This document shows, piece after piece, positions 1 through 9,041 of a DNA stretch of 64,000 bases. The position numbers and the translations under genes were made by a program. Origin of the DNA: Aquabacterium sp. (GTDB lineage Bacteria; Pseudomonadota; Gammaproteobacteria; Burkholderiales; Burkholderiaceae_C); NCBI GenBank assembly GCA_030654395.1, contig JAURXM010000026.1:94285-158284 (forward strand), read 5' to 3'. Below the pieces are notes generated by a model. It was not told the origin of the DNA. It ran no database searches and saw only the letters and a list, made by a program, of their open reading frames with translations. How positions within the stretch are numbered: position 1 is the first letter of the stretch; each line of letters begins with the position of its first letter.

Positions 1-1
1 G

Positions 2-3000
2 GGCATGAAGGCCCGCGTCGGTAAACGCTATCTGTATGAGTTGCCGTGGTACATCATCATCGGCGCACCGGGCTCGGGTAAAACGACCGCACTGATGAAC
101 TCAGGGCTGCGCTTCCCGCTGGCCACACCGGGTGGCCAAGGCGCTCAAGGCCTGCCGGGTGTGGCAGGCACACGCAACTGCGACTGGTGGTTCACCGACC
201 AAGCCGTGATGCTCGATACCGCCGGGCGCTACACGACACAAGACAGTGATCACGTGGCAGACCAGACCGCGTGGAATGGCTTTTTGGGTTTGCTCAAACG
301 CAGCCGCCCACGCCAGCCTGTCAATGGCGTGCTGGTGACGGTGTCTGTGCCTGATCTGCTCACCAAGTCTGCCGCCGAGCGTCAAGCCCAAGCAGCCGCC
401 GTTCGCACGCGCTTGCAAGAGCTGCACGAACAACTGGGCGTGCGCTTTCCCATCTATCTGATGGTGACCAAGTGCGACTTGCTGTCAGGATTCATGGACA
501 CCTTGGGCGAACTGGACCGCGAGGCGCGCGCCACACCATGGGGCTTCACCTTCAAACTTGACGCGCAACAACACAGTGACGCATCGGCATTCTTGACTGA
601 GTTCGATGCGCTTGACAAACGCCTGACAGATGGCCTGATCGACCGCCTTCAGATGGAAAGCGATCCGGCCCGCCGCGCCCGCATCTACGCCTTCCCGCAG
701 CAGTTTGGTGGCCTGCGTCAGGTGCTCAAATCGTTTGTGGACGAGGTGTTCTCGCCGTCGCAGTTCGAAGCCAACCCGCTGATCCGTGGCGTGTACTTCA
801 TCAGCGGCACGCAAGAGGGCACGCCACTGGACCGCATGCTGGGCAGCATCGCACGCAGCTACCGCCTTGAGCGCACTGTGTTGCCACCCAACAAGGCCAG
901 CGGCAAGAGCTTCTTCTTAGAGCGCCTGCTCAATGAGGTTGTGTTTGCCGAGAGTGAATTGGGCAGCACCGATCTGAAGTGGGAACAGCGCCGAGGCTGG
1001 ATGGCCTTGGGCGGCTATGCGGCCATCGGCCTGATATCGGCAGGCTTGTTGCTGGCGTGGGGCGTGAGCTACTTCAACAACCGCACCTACGTCAACGAGG
1101 TCAGTGCACGTGAGCAAACCGTGCGTGCCTTGTTGCAAACCACGCCCAACCGAGCATCAGCAGATATCCTCGTGCTGATGCCTGCCTTGAAGGCCACGCG
1201 TGATCTGGCCGTTGGCGACAGCCATGGTGATGTGCCCATGTCATTGGGCTTTGGCTTGTATCAAGGACGAAAACTCGACTCAGCCTCTAGCCAAGCCTAC
1301 CAGCGCATGTTGGTGGATGCCCTGCTCCCCCGCATCGCGCTGCGTGTGGAAGACCAAGTCAAGCGCAGCATCGACAACCCGGAGCTGCAATACGAAGCAC
1401 TCAAGGCCTACGTCATGCTGCATGATCCCCAGCACTTTGATGCCAAGGCCCTCAAGGCCTATTTCATGGCCGACTGGGATCTGAACTTACCGCGCAGCGT
1501 CACCACCGAGCAGCACGCGCAATTGATCGGTTATCTCGATGACCTGCTGGCGCAAGGCCCTGCTGTGTCACCCTTGCCACAAGACCACCAACTGGTCGAC
1601 AGCACCCGAGCACGCTTGGTCGTGATCCCCTTGGCGCAACGCGTTTACTACCGCCTCAAGCAGCAAGGCGTGGGTGACACCATTGCAGAGTTCACCGTGG
1701 CCAAAGCGGCTGGCAACAGTGCCGCCTTGGTGTTCATGCGGGCCAGTGGTGCACCCCTGACAAAGGGCGTACCGGGCCTGTTCACTTTTGATGGTTATCA
1801 CAAAGGCCTGCAGCCTCAAGTTGACAGCGCCACCAAGCAACTGAGTGAAGAAGAATCGTGGGTGCTGGGCGTGCAAGACAGCGCACGCGCTCAGTCGCTG
1901 CGTGACCCGGGTGCCATGCGGCGCCTGACCAATGACGTGCGTCAGATCTACTTGACCGAGTACGCCACCATTTGGGAAGCCTTCATTGCAGACATCCACA
2001 TGCTGCCCTCGAACAGCTTGCCCAAGGCAGTGCAGATGGCACGTGTGCTGTCCAGCCCCGACTCACCACTCAAGCCCTTGTTGACGGCCTTGTCGCACGA
2101 GACCACACTGAGCTTGTCTGAGAGCAAGTCGATCATCGACAAGGCGCAAGACAAGGCTGAGAGCGCACTGGACAAGTCGCGCGATCAAATCGCCAAACTG
2201 TTTGGTGACAAGCCTGCCCCGAACGCCGTGGCCGATGGCCAGCGCATTGAATCCACCGTGGATGACCGCTTCCAGGCCTTGCGCCAAATGGTGAGCAGCC
2301 CCGATGGCAAAAGCCCGGCGCCCATTGACGCCACCTTGGGCTTGATCAACGAGGTCTATACCCTGTTGACCGCGACCGAGACTGCCGTGCAAGGCGGCAA
2401 CGTGCCCCCGCCCAGCGATGTACCCAACAAGATCAAGGCCGAAGCAGCCCGTTTGCCCGAGCCCATCCGATCCTTGCTGAACACCTTGTCGGTCAGCGGC
2501 ACCACGGCAGCACTGGATGCCACCCGTGCTAATTTGGGGCAGGCCATCAAATCGCAGATCGGCGAGTTCTGCCAGCAAGCCATTGCCGGGCGCTACCCGA
2601 TGGTGCGCAGCAGCACAAGGGATGCGACACAGGATGACTTCGCACGCATGTTTGCGCCTGGCGGCTTGATGGACGCCTTCTTCCAGCAACAGCTGGCGCG
2701 CTTTGTGGACACGTCGACAAGGCCATGGCGCTTTCGCCAGTTGGAGGGCGCCACGATGGGCACGGACACCGGCACGCTGGCGCAGTTCCAACGCGCTGCG
2801 GCCATCCGCGACACCTTTTTCAGGGCGGGCGGCAACGTGCCAGGACTGCGGCTGGACTTCAAGCCCTTTGAGATGGACGCCACCATCACCCAATTCACGC
2901 TCGATATCGACGGGCAGTTGGTGAAGTACGCGCACGGCCCACAGATCCCCGCCACGGTGCAGTGGCCCGGCCCACGCGGCAGCACCCAAGTGCGCTTGTC

Positions 3001-3229
3001 GGTGGCCCCAGCCACCAGCGCCGACAACGGTGTGGTCACCGAAGGCCCTTGGGCCTTGTTCAGATTGTTTGACCGCATGCAATTGAGCCCAGCCGGGTCG
3101 CCAGAGCGCTTCAACGTTGTCTTCAACGTTGGGGGTCGCAAGGCCGCCTTCACCATCACATCAAGCAGTGTTCAGAACCCATTCAAACTGCCAGATCTGA
3201 GTGCGTTTTCCTGCCCAGGGGGGCTGTGA
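2..3229 (+). CDS. tssM: TssM (IcmF-like) T6SS inner-membrane protein, 5' end cut off
   Basis: Inner-membrane component of the T6SS trans-envelope complex, which with TssL and TssJ anchors the baseplate. The reading frame is open to the left edge, so the first Met here is internal; family members of roughly 1100-1300 residues start with cytoplasmic and transmembrane segments that are missing. Visible are a Walker A motif (GAPGSGKT, about residues 20-27 of the visible part), a DTAGRY Walker B-like stretch near residue 70, a transmembrane helix near residues 335-355 and a long periplasmic C-terminal region. The stop overlaps the tagF start. tssL and tssK would be expected just upstream, outside the window. 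Confidence 0.95.
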   Translation, partial: GMKARVGKRYLYELPWYIIIGAPGSGKTTALMNSGLRFPLATPGGQGAQGLPGVAGTRNCDWWFTDQAVMLDTAGRYTTQDSDHVADQTAWNGFLGLLKRSRPRQPVNGVLVTVSVPDLLTKSAAERQAQAAAVRTRLQELHEQLGVRFPIYLMVTKCDLLSGFMDTLGELDREARATPWGFTFKLDAQQHSDASAFLTEFDALDKRLTDGLIDRLQMESDPARRARIYAFPQQFGGLRQVLKSFVDEVFSPSQFEANPLIRGVYFISGTQEGTPLDRMLGSIARSYRLERTVLPPNKASGKSFFLERLLNEVVFAESELGSTDLKWEQRRGWMALGGYAAIGLISAGLLLAWGVSYFNNRTYVNEVSAREQTVRALLQTTPNRASADILVLMPALKATRDLAVGDSHGDVPMSLGFGLYQGRKLDSASSQAYQRMLVDALLPRIALRVEDQVKRSIDNPELQYEALKAYVMLHDPQHFDAKALKAYFMADWDLNLPRSVTTEQHAQLIGYLDDLLAQGPAVSPLPQDHQLVDSTRARLVVIPLAQRVYYRLKQQGVGDTIAEFTVAKAAGNSAALVFMRASGAPLTKGVPGLFTFDGYHKGLQPQVDSATKQLSEEESWVLGVQDSARAQSLRDPGAMRRLTNDVRQIYLTEYATIWEAFIADIHMLPSNSLPKAVQMARVLSSPDSPLKPLLTALSHETTLSLSESKSIIDKAQDKAESALDKSRDQIAKLFGDKPAPNAVADGQRIESTVDDRFQALRQMVSSPDGKSPAPIDATLGLINEVYTLLTATETAVQGGNVPPPSDVPNKIKAEAARLPEPIRSLLNTLSVSGTTAALDATRANLGQAIKSQIGEFCQQAIAGRYPMVRSSTRDATQDDFARMFAPGGLMDAFFQQQLARFVDTSTRPWRFRQLEGATMGTDTGTLAQFQRAAAIRDTFFRAGGNVPGLRLDFKPFEMDATITQFTLDIDGQLVKYAHGPQIPATVQWPGPRGSTQVRLSVAPATSADNGVVTEGPWALFRLFDRMQLSPAGSPERFNVVFNVGGRKAAFTITSSSVQNPFKLPDLSAFSCPGGL

Positions 3230-3906
3230 TGAGCGAGGCCTGTGGTTGGTTTGGCAAGCTCGCTTGCATGGGGGACTTTGGATCTCGCCGCTTACCCGCG
3301 AGCTTCGTATCCCGCTGCGATGAGTGGCTATCCAGAGGTGTGCAAACCAGCCGCCAGCAGCTGGGTGATCACTGGCTCAACACCTACCTGAGTGCACCCA
3401 TTTGGCGCTTTGCCTGGAGCCCTGGCGTGGCCGGGTCCCAATGGTGGATGGGGGTGATCATGCCCAGCGTAGACAGTGTCGGGCGCTACTTCCCCCTCAT
3501 CGTGGCGCAGGCCAGTGCGTGCGCCCCGGACTCCGGTTCAGACCAAAATGCGCTGCAACGGTGGCTGGATCATGTCGCCCATGCCGCGATGGCCACCTTA
3601 CAAGCTGGCGCCAGTGTCGACGCATTCGAGTCCCAGCTGCAGGCTGCGCCGCCGTGGCATGCCACACCGCCCCTCGGGGGCCCATCCTTGTCCCGACTGA
3701 TCGGGCGAGACCGCTACCAAGGCCAGCCTCACACACCGCTGAGTCAATGGCTTGAAGGCGTGGCGGACCAGAGTCTGCATCAGCAAACCCAAGGCCAAAG
3801 CCTGTGGTGGCTACCCGACTCCGGCCATGGCGCGGGCAGCCTGAGCATCGGCCCGGGACTGCCTGCGCCAGATCATTTCATTGACCTCTTACAAGGCCGC
3901 TGGTGA
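3229..3906 (+). CDS. tagF: TagF family T6SS-associated protein
   Basis: About 225 residues, matching the TagF/DUF2094 family, a post-translational regulator that in studied systems restrains T6SS assembly through the FHA protein or TssM. The N-terminal signature is visible (GWFGKLACMGDF, then a DEWLSRG stretch and a GRYFPL motif). I chose the ATG at 3229, overlapping the tssM stop by one base (TGATG); a GTG one codon earlier is also possible. It sits between tssM and the kinase gene and overlaps the latter by 4 bp, so all three are probably translationally coupled. Some species fuse TagF to a PppA phosphatase; here PppA is separate, at 9042-9809. Confidence 0.93.
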   Translation: MSEACGWFGKLACMGDFGSRRLPASFVSRCDEWLSRGVQTSRQQLGDHWLNTYLSAPIWRFAWSPGVAGSQWWMGVIMPSVDSVGRYFPLIVAQASACAPDSGSDQNALQRWLDHVAHAAMATLQAGASVDAFESQLQAAPPWHATPPLGGPSLSRLIGRDRYQGQPHTPLSQWLEGVADQSLHQQTQGQSLWWLPDSGHGAGSLSIGPGLPAPDHFIDLLQGRW

Positions 3907-5651
3907 ACCCCGAACCCGTCAAAACACCCCCGCCCCGTGCCCCCGACAGTGGCAACGGTCTGCCCATTGGCCACCGACTGCACGAGTTCGAGATCGAGGG
4001 CTTGGTTGGCGAAGGCGGCTTTGGCATCGTCTACTTGGCGCGCGATACGCAGCTACACCGTACCGTGGCCATCAAAGAGTACATGCCCGCCTCGCTGGCC
4101 ATGCGGGCTGGTGACTTGTCCGTGACGGTGCGCTCTGAGCGACACCGCGAGACCTTCACACTGGGCATGCGCAGCTTTGTCAACGAGGCGCGTTTGCTGG
4201 CCTCGTTCGACCACCCTGCACTGATCAAGGTCTACCGTTTTTGGGAAGAGAACGGCACCGCCTACATGGTCATGCCCTACTACCAAGGCCCCACGCTCAA
4301 GACCTGGCTGCGTGAGCAACCCAAGCCCCCCGACGAGGCGTGGCTCAAAGGTGTCCTCGCCCCTTTGCTGGACGCGCTGGAGGTGATCCACAGCGACCAC
4401 TGCTACCACCGCGACATCGCCCCGGACAACATCCTGCTGCTGGGCCCCAACAAGCCTTTGTTGCTGGACTTTGGTGCAGCACGCCGCGTGATCGGCGATG
4501 CCACACAGGCGCTCACCGTGATCCTCAAACCCGGCTATGCACCTGTTGAGCAATACGCCGAGGTGCCTTCGATGAAGCAAGGCCCATGGACCGATGTGTA
4601 CGCGCTGTGTGCCGTGGTCTACGCCAGCATCATGGGCAAGGCCCCTCCGCCATCCGTGGGCCGGATGATGAAGGACGAGTTGGTGCCACTGGTGCAGGCA
4701 GCGGCAGGCCGGTATTCAGCGGCTTTTTTGGCGGCCATCGATGCGGGCTTGACGGTGCACCCAGACCAGCGCCTGCACGATGTCGCCGCGCTGCGTGCAC
4801 GGTTATTCGTGCCAGATGACGACAGTGAGCGCACACTTATCCTACCCGCACAGCCTTGGCAGGCGACACAGGTCGTCGCCCGACCCAGCACAGGCACAGG
4901 CACGGACGCTGCCGTTGTGACCAAGCCGCCGGTCAAACGCAAACTAGGATGGTTGGTGGGCGGGCTGAGCATCGTGGGCTTGATTGGTGGTGGCGGTGTG
5001 GCGTGGCGCTTGACACGCCCAGTGGTCAACGCGCCAGCGGCGGTATCGGTGACGGCTGCGTCCGCTGTACAAGCTGTACCCGCTGAGCCAGTCATCCCCA
5101 CCCTGCCCGCGACCCCGGCTACGCGTGACCCCTTCACCATTGCCGCAGCGCTGGAGGACATCGTTCGCGGCGCTGACCCCTTGCTGGCCGTCAACACCCT
5201 GACGGACAAGTCGCAACTCACGATCGGCAAAGACAAACTGCTGTTCAAGGTACGCGCCAGCACCCCCGGCTACCTCTATGTGTATCTAGCAGGGACAGAT
5301 GCATCGCACTTTTACCTGCTGTTCCCCAACGCGCTGGACAACAACAACCGCATCGAAGCCGACAAGCTGGTTGAACTGCCTCGCAAGGGCTGGCACATCA
5401 CGGCAGGTGGCCCACCCGGCGTCAACCACATTGTCACCATCGTCTCGCCCTTCCCACGTGACTTGAGCAACTTGGGCCTGAACACCAAAGACAGCATCCC
5501 CGAGTTCGACATCGCGACGGCCACCAAAATGTGGGCCGATCACAAAGGCTCCGGTAGCCCCTTTGTGGGCCCCGCTGTGTGCCCGGGCACGGCGCCTTGT
5601 GACCAACGCTATGGTGCGTCGCTGGTGCACATCGAGGAGCTAGCGAGGTAG
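3903..5651 (+). CDS. ppkA: PpkA-like Ser/Thr protein kinase with C-terminal DUF4384 domain
   Basis: Membrane-bound Hanks-type kinase, likely the activating kinase of the T6SS threonine phosphorylation pathway. The GTG start overlaps the tagF stop (GTGA). Kinase motifs are intact: glycine loop GEGGFG (about 36-41), lysine in VAIKEY (K58), HRD (169-171, with N176) and DFG (189-191). One transmembrane helix near residues 340-365 separates the kinase from a periplasmic C-terminal region resembling DUF4384. That region holds several Cys near the end (PAVCPGTAPC). The expected substrate is the FHA protein TagH (9806-11482) and the opposing phosphatase PppA (9042-9809). Kinase identity is clear; the T6SS role follows from context. 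Confidence 0.92.
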   Translation: MNPEPVKTPPPRAPDSGNGLPIGHRLHEFEIEGLVGEGGFGIVYLARDTQLHRTVAIKEYMPASLAMRAGDLSVTVRSERHRETFTLGMRSFVNEARLLASFDHPALIKVYRFWEENGTAYMVMPYYQGPTLKTWLREQPKPPDEAWLKGVLAPLLDALEVIHSDHCYHRDIAPDNILLLGPNKPLLLDFGAARRVIGDATQALTVILKPGYAPVEQYAEVPSMKQGPWTDVYALCAVVYASIMGKAPPPSVGRMMKDELVPLVQAAAGRYSAAFLAAIDAGLTVHPDQRLHDVAALRARLFVPDDDSERTLILPAQPWQATQVVARPSTGTGTDAAVVTKPPVKRKLGWLVGGLSIVGLIGGGGVAWRLTRPVVNAPAAVSVTAASAVQAVPAEPVIPTLPATPATRDPFTIAAALEDIVRGADPLLAVNTLTDKSQLTIGKDKLLFKVRASTPGYLYVYLAGTDASHFYLLFPNALDNNNRIEADKLVELPRKGWHITAGGPPGVNHIVTIVSPFPRDLSNLGLNTKDSIPEFDIATATKMWADHKGSGSPFVGPAVCPGTAPCDQRYGASLVHIEELAR

Positions 5652-5666
5652 GGGCCGCTAAGGGGA

Positions 5667-6371
5667 TCAATGCTCACCAGGCTCGCCATCCGGCCCGCTG
5701 TGGCATTCAGCACACCGATCCAGATTTCGGCTGATGCCTTCTTCTTCGTGGTCTGCGCGAACCTTCTCAGGGGTGTGTTCGTGGCACCCATAGCAGGTAT
5801 AGCGTGTGTAATCATGTCCGACATGGCACGTCACGCATTTGACGTCGTGATCCCGATCCAGCTCGAAGTATGGAGCGTGATCAAACGTCGCTGGCGTCCA
5901 GTGCTGGGAGCTGTGGCATTGCCCGCACTTCCCCTCGATACGGCTGTGTAAATTGGTCTTTGGGGCGACATGACAGCGCTCGCATTGATCCCGTTTGTCA
6001 GCGCGAAGCAGATCGTGTGAGAAAGCTTTGCGGCTGACTCGCATCAGCTTGGGGCCTTGGTGATCGCTGTGGCAGGCCATACAGTCCTTGGCGATCAAGT
6101 CTTGATGGAATGGCGCCCTCACCACTTTGCGAACAACTTGCGCGCCCTTGCTGGTGCGGACACCAATGTCTGCCACGGCGTGACAAACCATGCACCGCTG
6201 AGGCGAAGCTCCACGCAAAGGGGCATGGCACGCAAAGCAGTCAGTGGTCAGCTCAGCATGCGCTGGTATCAAGGCACCGGGCGCCACCATCAGATGAGGA
6301 TAGAGAAACGCCAACGCCAGCAGAACCAGCAAGTTCGCTGCAATGACAAGCAAGACCCAACCGCGCTTCAC
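5667..6371 (-). CDS. membrane-anchored octahaem c-type cytochrome
   Basis: A 234-residue protein with an N-terminal signal anchor (residues 4-25) and eight CXXCH haem c motifs (CFACH, CMVCH, CMACH, CERCH, CGQCH, CVTCH, CYGCH, CAECH), so it should bind eight haems in the periplasm. It resembles cytochrome c3/NapC-like multihaem electron carriers. I chose a GTG start at 6371 that overlaps the upstream stop by 4 bp (GTGA); the frame is open further upstream but that part lies inside the neighbouring gene. It is the last gene of a three-gene redox operon and converges on ppkA with only 15 bp between stops. The electron acceptor cannot be read from the sequence. Confidence 0.88.
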   Translation of the reverse strand: MKRGWVLLVIAANLLVLLALAFLYPHLMVAPGALIPAHAELTTDCFACHAPLRGASPQRCMVCHAVADIGVRTSKGAQVVRKVVRAPFHQDLIAKDCMACHSDHQGPKLMRVSRKAFSHDLLRADKRDQCERCHVAPKTNLHSRIEGKCGQCHSSQHWTPATFDHAPYFELDRDHDVKCVTCHVGHDYTRYTCYGCHEHTPEKVRADHEEEGISRNLDRCAECHSGPDGEPGEH

Positions 6372-6946
6372 TTCCACCCCCAAAACAGGCACACACCAAC
6401 GATATGGGCCAACGCCAGCACCCCAAATGCCAAGGTGATGGGGAAGTGGACTGTGCGCCATTGTTTGACCACATCAAAGGTCAGGCTGTCTCGGTGCATG
6501 AGCTCCTCCAACTCCACATTGGACAAGCCCGTCTGGCGGAGTTGCTGACGAGCATCTTCCATTCGCTTGCGGGCGCGTTGCAATAAGAACTTGCCGGTCA
6601 ACCCACTGGCGACGTTGATCAGCATCGCCCAGACGGCCAGCCACGCCAAGATGGCGTTGAAGTGAATCCCAGCGTGAACCAGCACCAACAGGGATCCTGC
6701 CCACGCCATACGCTCATGCCAGCGCAACAAGGTCAATGGATTGCCCGATTTGATGATCTTGCGCTTGCGCAGCGAGTAGCCAAACGAGCCGATGATCAGC
6801 AACACGCCCAAAATGCCCAGATAACGCCCCAACCACACCGCGTTGACCCAGTGCAGCAAGGCATCGAGCAACAGGGTCAGCAAGGTCAGTGTGATGATCG
6901 ACAGGTAGAACGGCAGGACTTCGCGGCTGAGCAGCTTGGCTTTCAT
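6368..6946 (-). CDS. polytopic di-haem b-type membrane protein (ferric-reductase/cytochrome b561-like)
   Basis: A 192-residue protein with about five hydrophobic helices. Two helices each carry a pair of histidines 14 residues apart (H77/H91 and H167/H181; H95 is extra), the arrangement that holds two stacked b haems in ferric-reductase, STEAP and NOX-type transmembrane domains. It has no flavin domain of its own; that lies in the adjacent gene. Start ATG 6946 is 5 bp past the upstream stop. Expected role: carry electrons from the cytoplasmic reductase (6952-8181) across the membrane to the octahaem cytochrome (5667-6371). Haem ligation is inferred from spacing only. Confidence 0.75.
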   Translation of the reverse strand: MKAKLLSREVLPFYLSIITLTLLTLLLDALLHWVNAVWLGRYLGILGVLLIIGSFGYSLRKRKIIKSGNPLTLLRWHERMAWAGSLLVLVHAGIHFNAILAWLAVWAMLINVASGLTGKFLLQRARKRMEDARQQLRQTGLSNVELEELMHRDSLTFDVVKQWRTVHFPITLAFGVLALAHIVGVCLFWGWK

Positions 6947-6951
6947 GTTGA

Positions 6952-8181
6952 TCACGCCTCCATCATCAAATCTGACGCGGGCCTGCCGACGCAGAGCAGG
7001 CACCGCCCAGAACCGACCTCGTAGTCAGGCTGGCGTGCGTAACGCACCTCACCGCTGATAAGCCTGACCTCGCAACTGCCGCACACGCCTGAGCGACATG
7101 CGGACTCAACAAGTAAGCCATGGCGTTCGGCGAAATCGAGCAGGTTGGCGTCCTGCCCATCCCACGTCAATGTGCGGGCAGACTGCTTGAACCCGATCTC
7201 GAACGACTCAGCATGCAATGTCGTATCTTGAAGCGCTGAGCTGTCGGCCGCAGGCGTGCTGCTTGGGCCAAACCTCTCAAAATGGATATCCTGTGCAGGC
7301 ACGCCCCAGTCGGAGAGTGCCGCAACCACGCTGTCCATCATGGCCGTTGGGCCGCATATGTAGAACTGATGCCGCCCATGCGGCAAGGTGCGCCTCAGCA
7401 GGTCCATGTTCACATGGCCTTGATGCTGGAAGTCGCACCCCTCCATGTCGGTGGCATGTGCTGCGCTGTAGACCACCGTCAAATGGAAGTTGGCGTGCGC
7501 AGAGGCCAGCCTCTCTAGCTCCGCTTTGAAAGCGTGCTCCTGGCCGTTTCGCAAGCCATAGTACAGATGCACGACCCGTTCAGGCTGTTCACTCAAACAC
7601 CAGCGCAACATGCTCATCATCGGGGTGATGCCGACCCCGCCCGCAATCAGAACGGCCGGTACCGCCGCGTCGGTATCCATGACAAATTGACCTGCAGGCG
7701 CCTTGACTTGGACGATATCGCCTACATGGACACTGTCATGAAAATGGTTCGACGCCAACCCTAGCAGCACCCGCTTGACCGTCACGCGATAGCTGCGGGG
7801 ATTTGGTCTGTCTGACAGCGAGTAGCACCGCGTGATCACCTGCTGCCCCTCTTGTTCGCCCGTTTGATGTGCAGCAACAGACAGGGAGAAGGTCAAAAAT
7901 TGGCCCGGGCGAAACATAGGAAGCGCCACACCATCAACCGGCTCAAGATAAACCGAACATTGCGTTTGTGAGCGGTCTTCGAATTCGCGCCGCGTGACGC
8001 GGAACGCGCGCCAGCCTACCCATGCACCAACAGCATGGCGAGACACTGACTCAACAACCTGCCCAGAACCCACGCGTGGCGTGCTGCGCCGCCTGAACCA
8101 CACAAGGCCGAGTCCTGCAGCCAGTTGTATCAACAGTGCCGCAACGATATAGGTCAACAGCTGCAACGCGCTCAAATGCAC
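6952..8181 (-). CDS. NAD(P)H oxidoreductase: FAD/NAD domain plus C-terminal 2Fe-2S ferredoxin
   Basis: About 409 residues: an N-terminal transmembrane anchor (6-28), a ferredoxin-NADP reductase-type FAD domain (RCYS at 118-121), an NAD(P) domain (GGVGITP at 181-187, CGP at 276-278) and a plant-type ferredoxin domain with cysteines C362, C367, C370 and C397. The layout resembles Hcr and phenol hydroxylase reductases. It is the first gene of the redox trio and would feed NAD(P)H electrons into the di-haem protein. The start is uncertain: GTG at 8181 has a CAGGAG sequence directly upstream, while a TTG at 8175 fits that Shine-Dalgarno better. A perfect FNR-type palindrome lies 24 bp upstream. 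Confidence 0.88.
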   Translation of the reverse strand: MHLSALQLLTYIVAALLIQLAAGLGLVWFRRRSTPRVGSGQVVESVSRHAVGAWVGWRAFRVTRREFEDRSQTQCSVYLEPVDGVALPMFRPGQFLTFSLSVAAHQTGEQEGQQVITRCYSLSDRPNPRSYRVTVKRVLLGLASNHFHDSVHVGDIVQVKAPAGQFVMDTDAAVPAVLIAGGVGITPMMSMLRWCLSEQPERVVHLYYGLRNGQEHAFKAELERLASAHANFHLTVVYSAAHATDMEGCDFQHQGHVNMDLLRRTLPHGRHQFYICGPTAMMDSVVAALSDWGVPAQDIHFERFGPSSTPAADSSALQDTTLHAESFEIGFKQSARTLTWDGQDANLLDFAERHGLLVESACRSGVCGSCEVRLISGEVRYARQPDYEVGSGRCLLCVGRPASDLMMEA

Positions 8182-8205
8182 TCCTGAATGTCGTCAAGGG
8201 GCTTC

Positions 8206-8219
8206 TTGATTGGCATCAA
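8206..8219 (-). promoter_or_regulatory. FNR/Anr-type binding site upstream of the redox operon
   Basis: The sequence is TTGAT-TGGC-ATCAA, an exact match to the TTGAT-N4-ATCAA consensus of CRP/FNR-family oxygen or NO sensors; the palindrome extends to 18 bp (8204-8221). It ends 24 bp before the GTG of the reductase gene. If bound at -41.5 as an activator, transcription would start inside the annotated start region, so either translation starts a little downstream or the site acts as a repressor site. No convincing -10 element was found. The 8182-8385 gap holds nothing else I can support. Confidence 0.6.
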
Positions 8220-8385
8220 GACCACCACTCACCCCTTAGCTCTTCAGAGTATGCACACAATCAACCAAAGCGCCAGCTGCAAATATCAAGTGCGGGCTAA
8301 ACAGCGATACCTGAATCCCCGTCAGGAAAAAGTCTAAGGCAAGCTTATGTCGACCTCAACGAGGCGGCCAAACTGCCCGCCCCAT

Positions 8386-8961
8386 TCAAGGCATTGGCAC
8401 ATCGGTCACGATGGTGACACGGCGGTTTTCGATCGCCGATGGCTTCTCGGCGTTGAGCAGCTCGCTGTCGCCCTTACCGACCGCCTTCAGGCGTTTGGCG
8501 TCGATGGCGTGGGCGCTCATGAGATAAGCGCGCACGCTTTCTGCACGCTGCTGTGACAGGCTCAGGTTCAGGTCATGCGAGCCGCGTGGGTCAGCATGGC
8601 CCTCTACATTGAATGAGTAGTCGGCCAGCTTGTTGTTCAGCAAGGCGGCGGCCACCACATCAAGCTGCTTTTTGGCCTGTGGGGTCAAACCCGCTGAGTT
8701 GGTCTCAAACGTGATCAGCAACGATGCGCTGGGCTTGCGGGCAGCTTGTTGACCGGGCGTGTCGCGCTGTACACGCAGGCTGCGTGTCACCACGGACTCG
8801 TCAGGCGTGAGGGCGTCAACCAAATTGGACTCGGTCACGCCTTTGCCCTTGAGCATGGTCGTCGCAGGGGCTTGTGCATGGGCCATTGAAAAACCCATGC
8901 CCCATGCCAACGCGAGGGCTGGCAAGGTACGGACGGCGAAGGTGGTGTAAGACGTGTTCAT
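8386..8961 (-). CDS. OmpA-family outer-membrane/peptidoglycan-binding protein
   Basis: A 191-residue secreted protein with a signal peptide ending near AHAQA (residue about 30) and a C-terminal OmpA/MotB domain (about 80-188) containing the peptidoglycan-binding pattern (VEGHADPRG, LSQQRAESVRAYL, ENRRV). It likely sits in the outer membrane or periplasm and grips peptidoglycan. It lies downstream of pppA in the T6SS series with an 80 bp gap, so it may have its own promoter. In T6SS loci such proteins can help anchor the membrane complex (TagL-like role), but a general cell-wall role is equally possible. Confidence 0.85.
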   Translation of the reverse strand: MNTSYTTFAVRTLPALALAWGMGFSMAHAQAPATTMLKGKGVTESNLVDALTPDESVVTRSLRVQRDTPGQQAARKPSASLLITFETNSAGLTPQAKKQLDVVAAALLNNKLADYSFNVEGHADPRGSHDLNLSLSQQRAESVRAYLMSAHAIDAKRLKAVGKGDSELLNAEKPSAIENRRVTIVTDVPMP

Positions 8962-9041
8962 GACATGCCCTTAGCTGGTGAGACGACCGCACTGTATGCC
9001 TGCGGCCAAAGGCTGGAAAGCGACTTTTGTCATATCTGACC

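Noticed and set aside
2063..3082. Long - strand open frame of 339 codons inside tssM
   Set aside because: It is antisense to a clear TssM coding region; its translation has no domain pattern and high-GC codon bias explains the openness.
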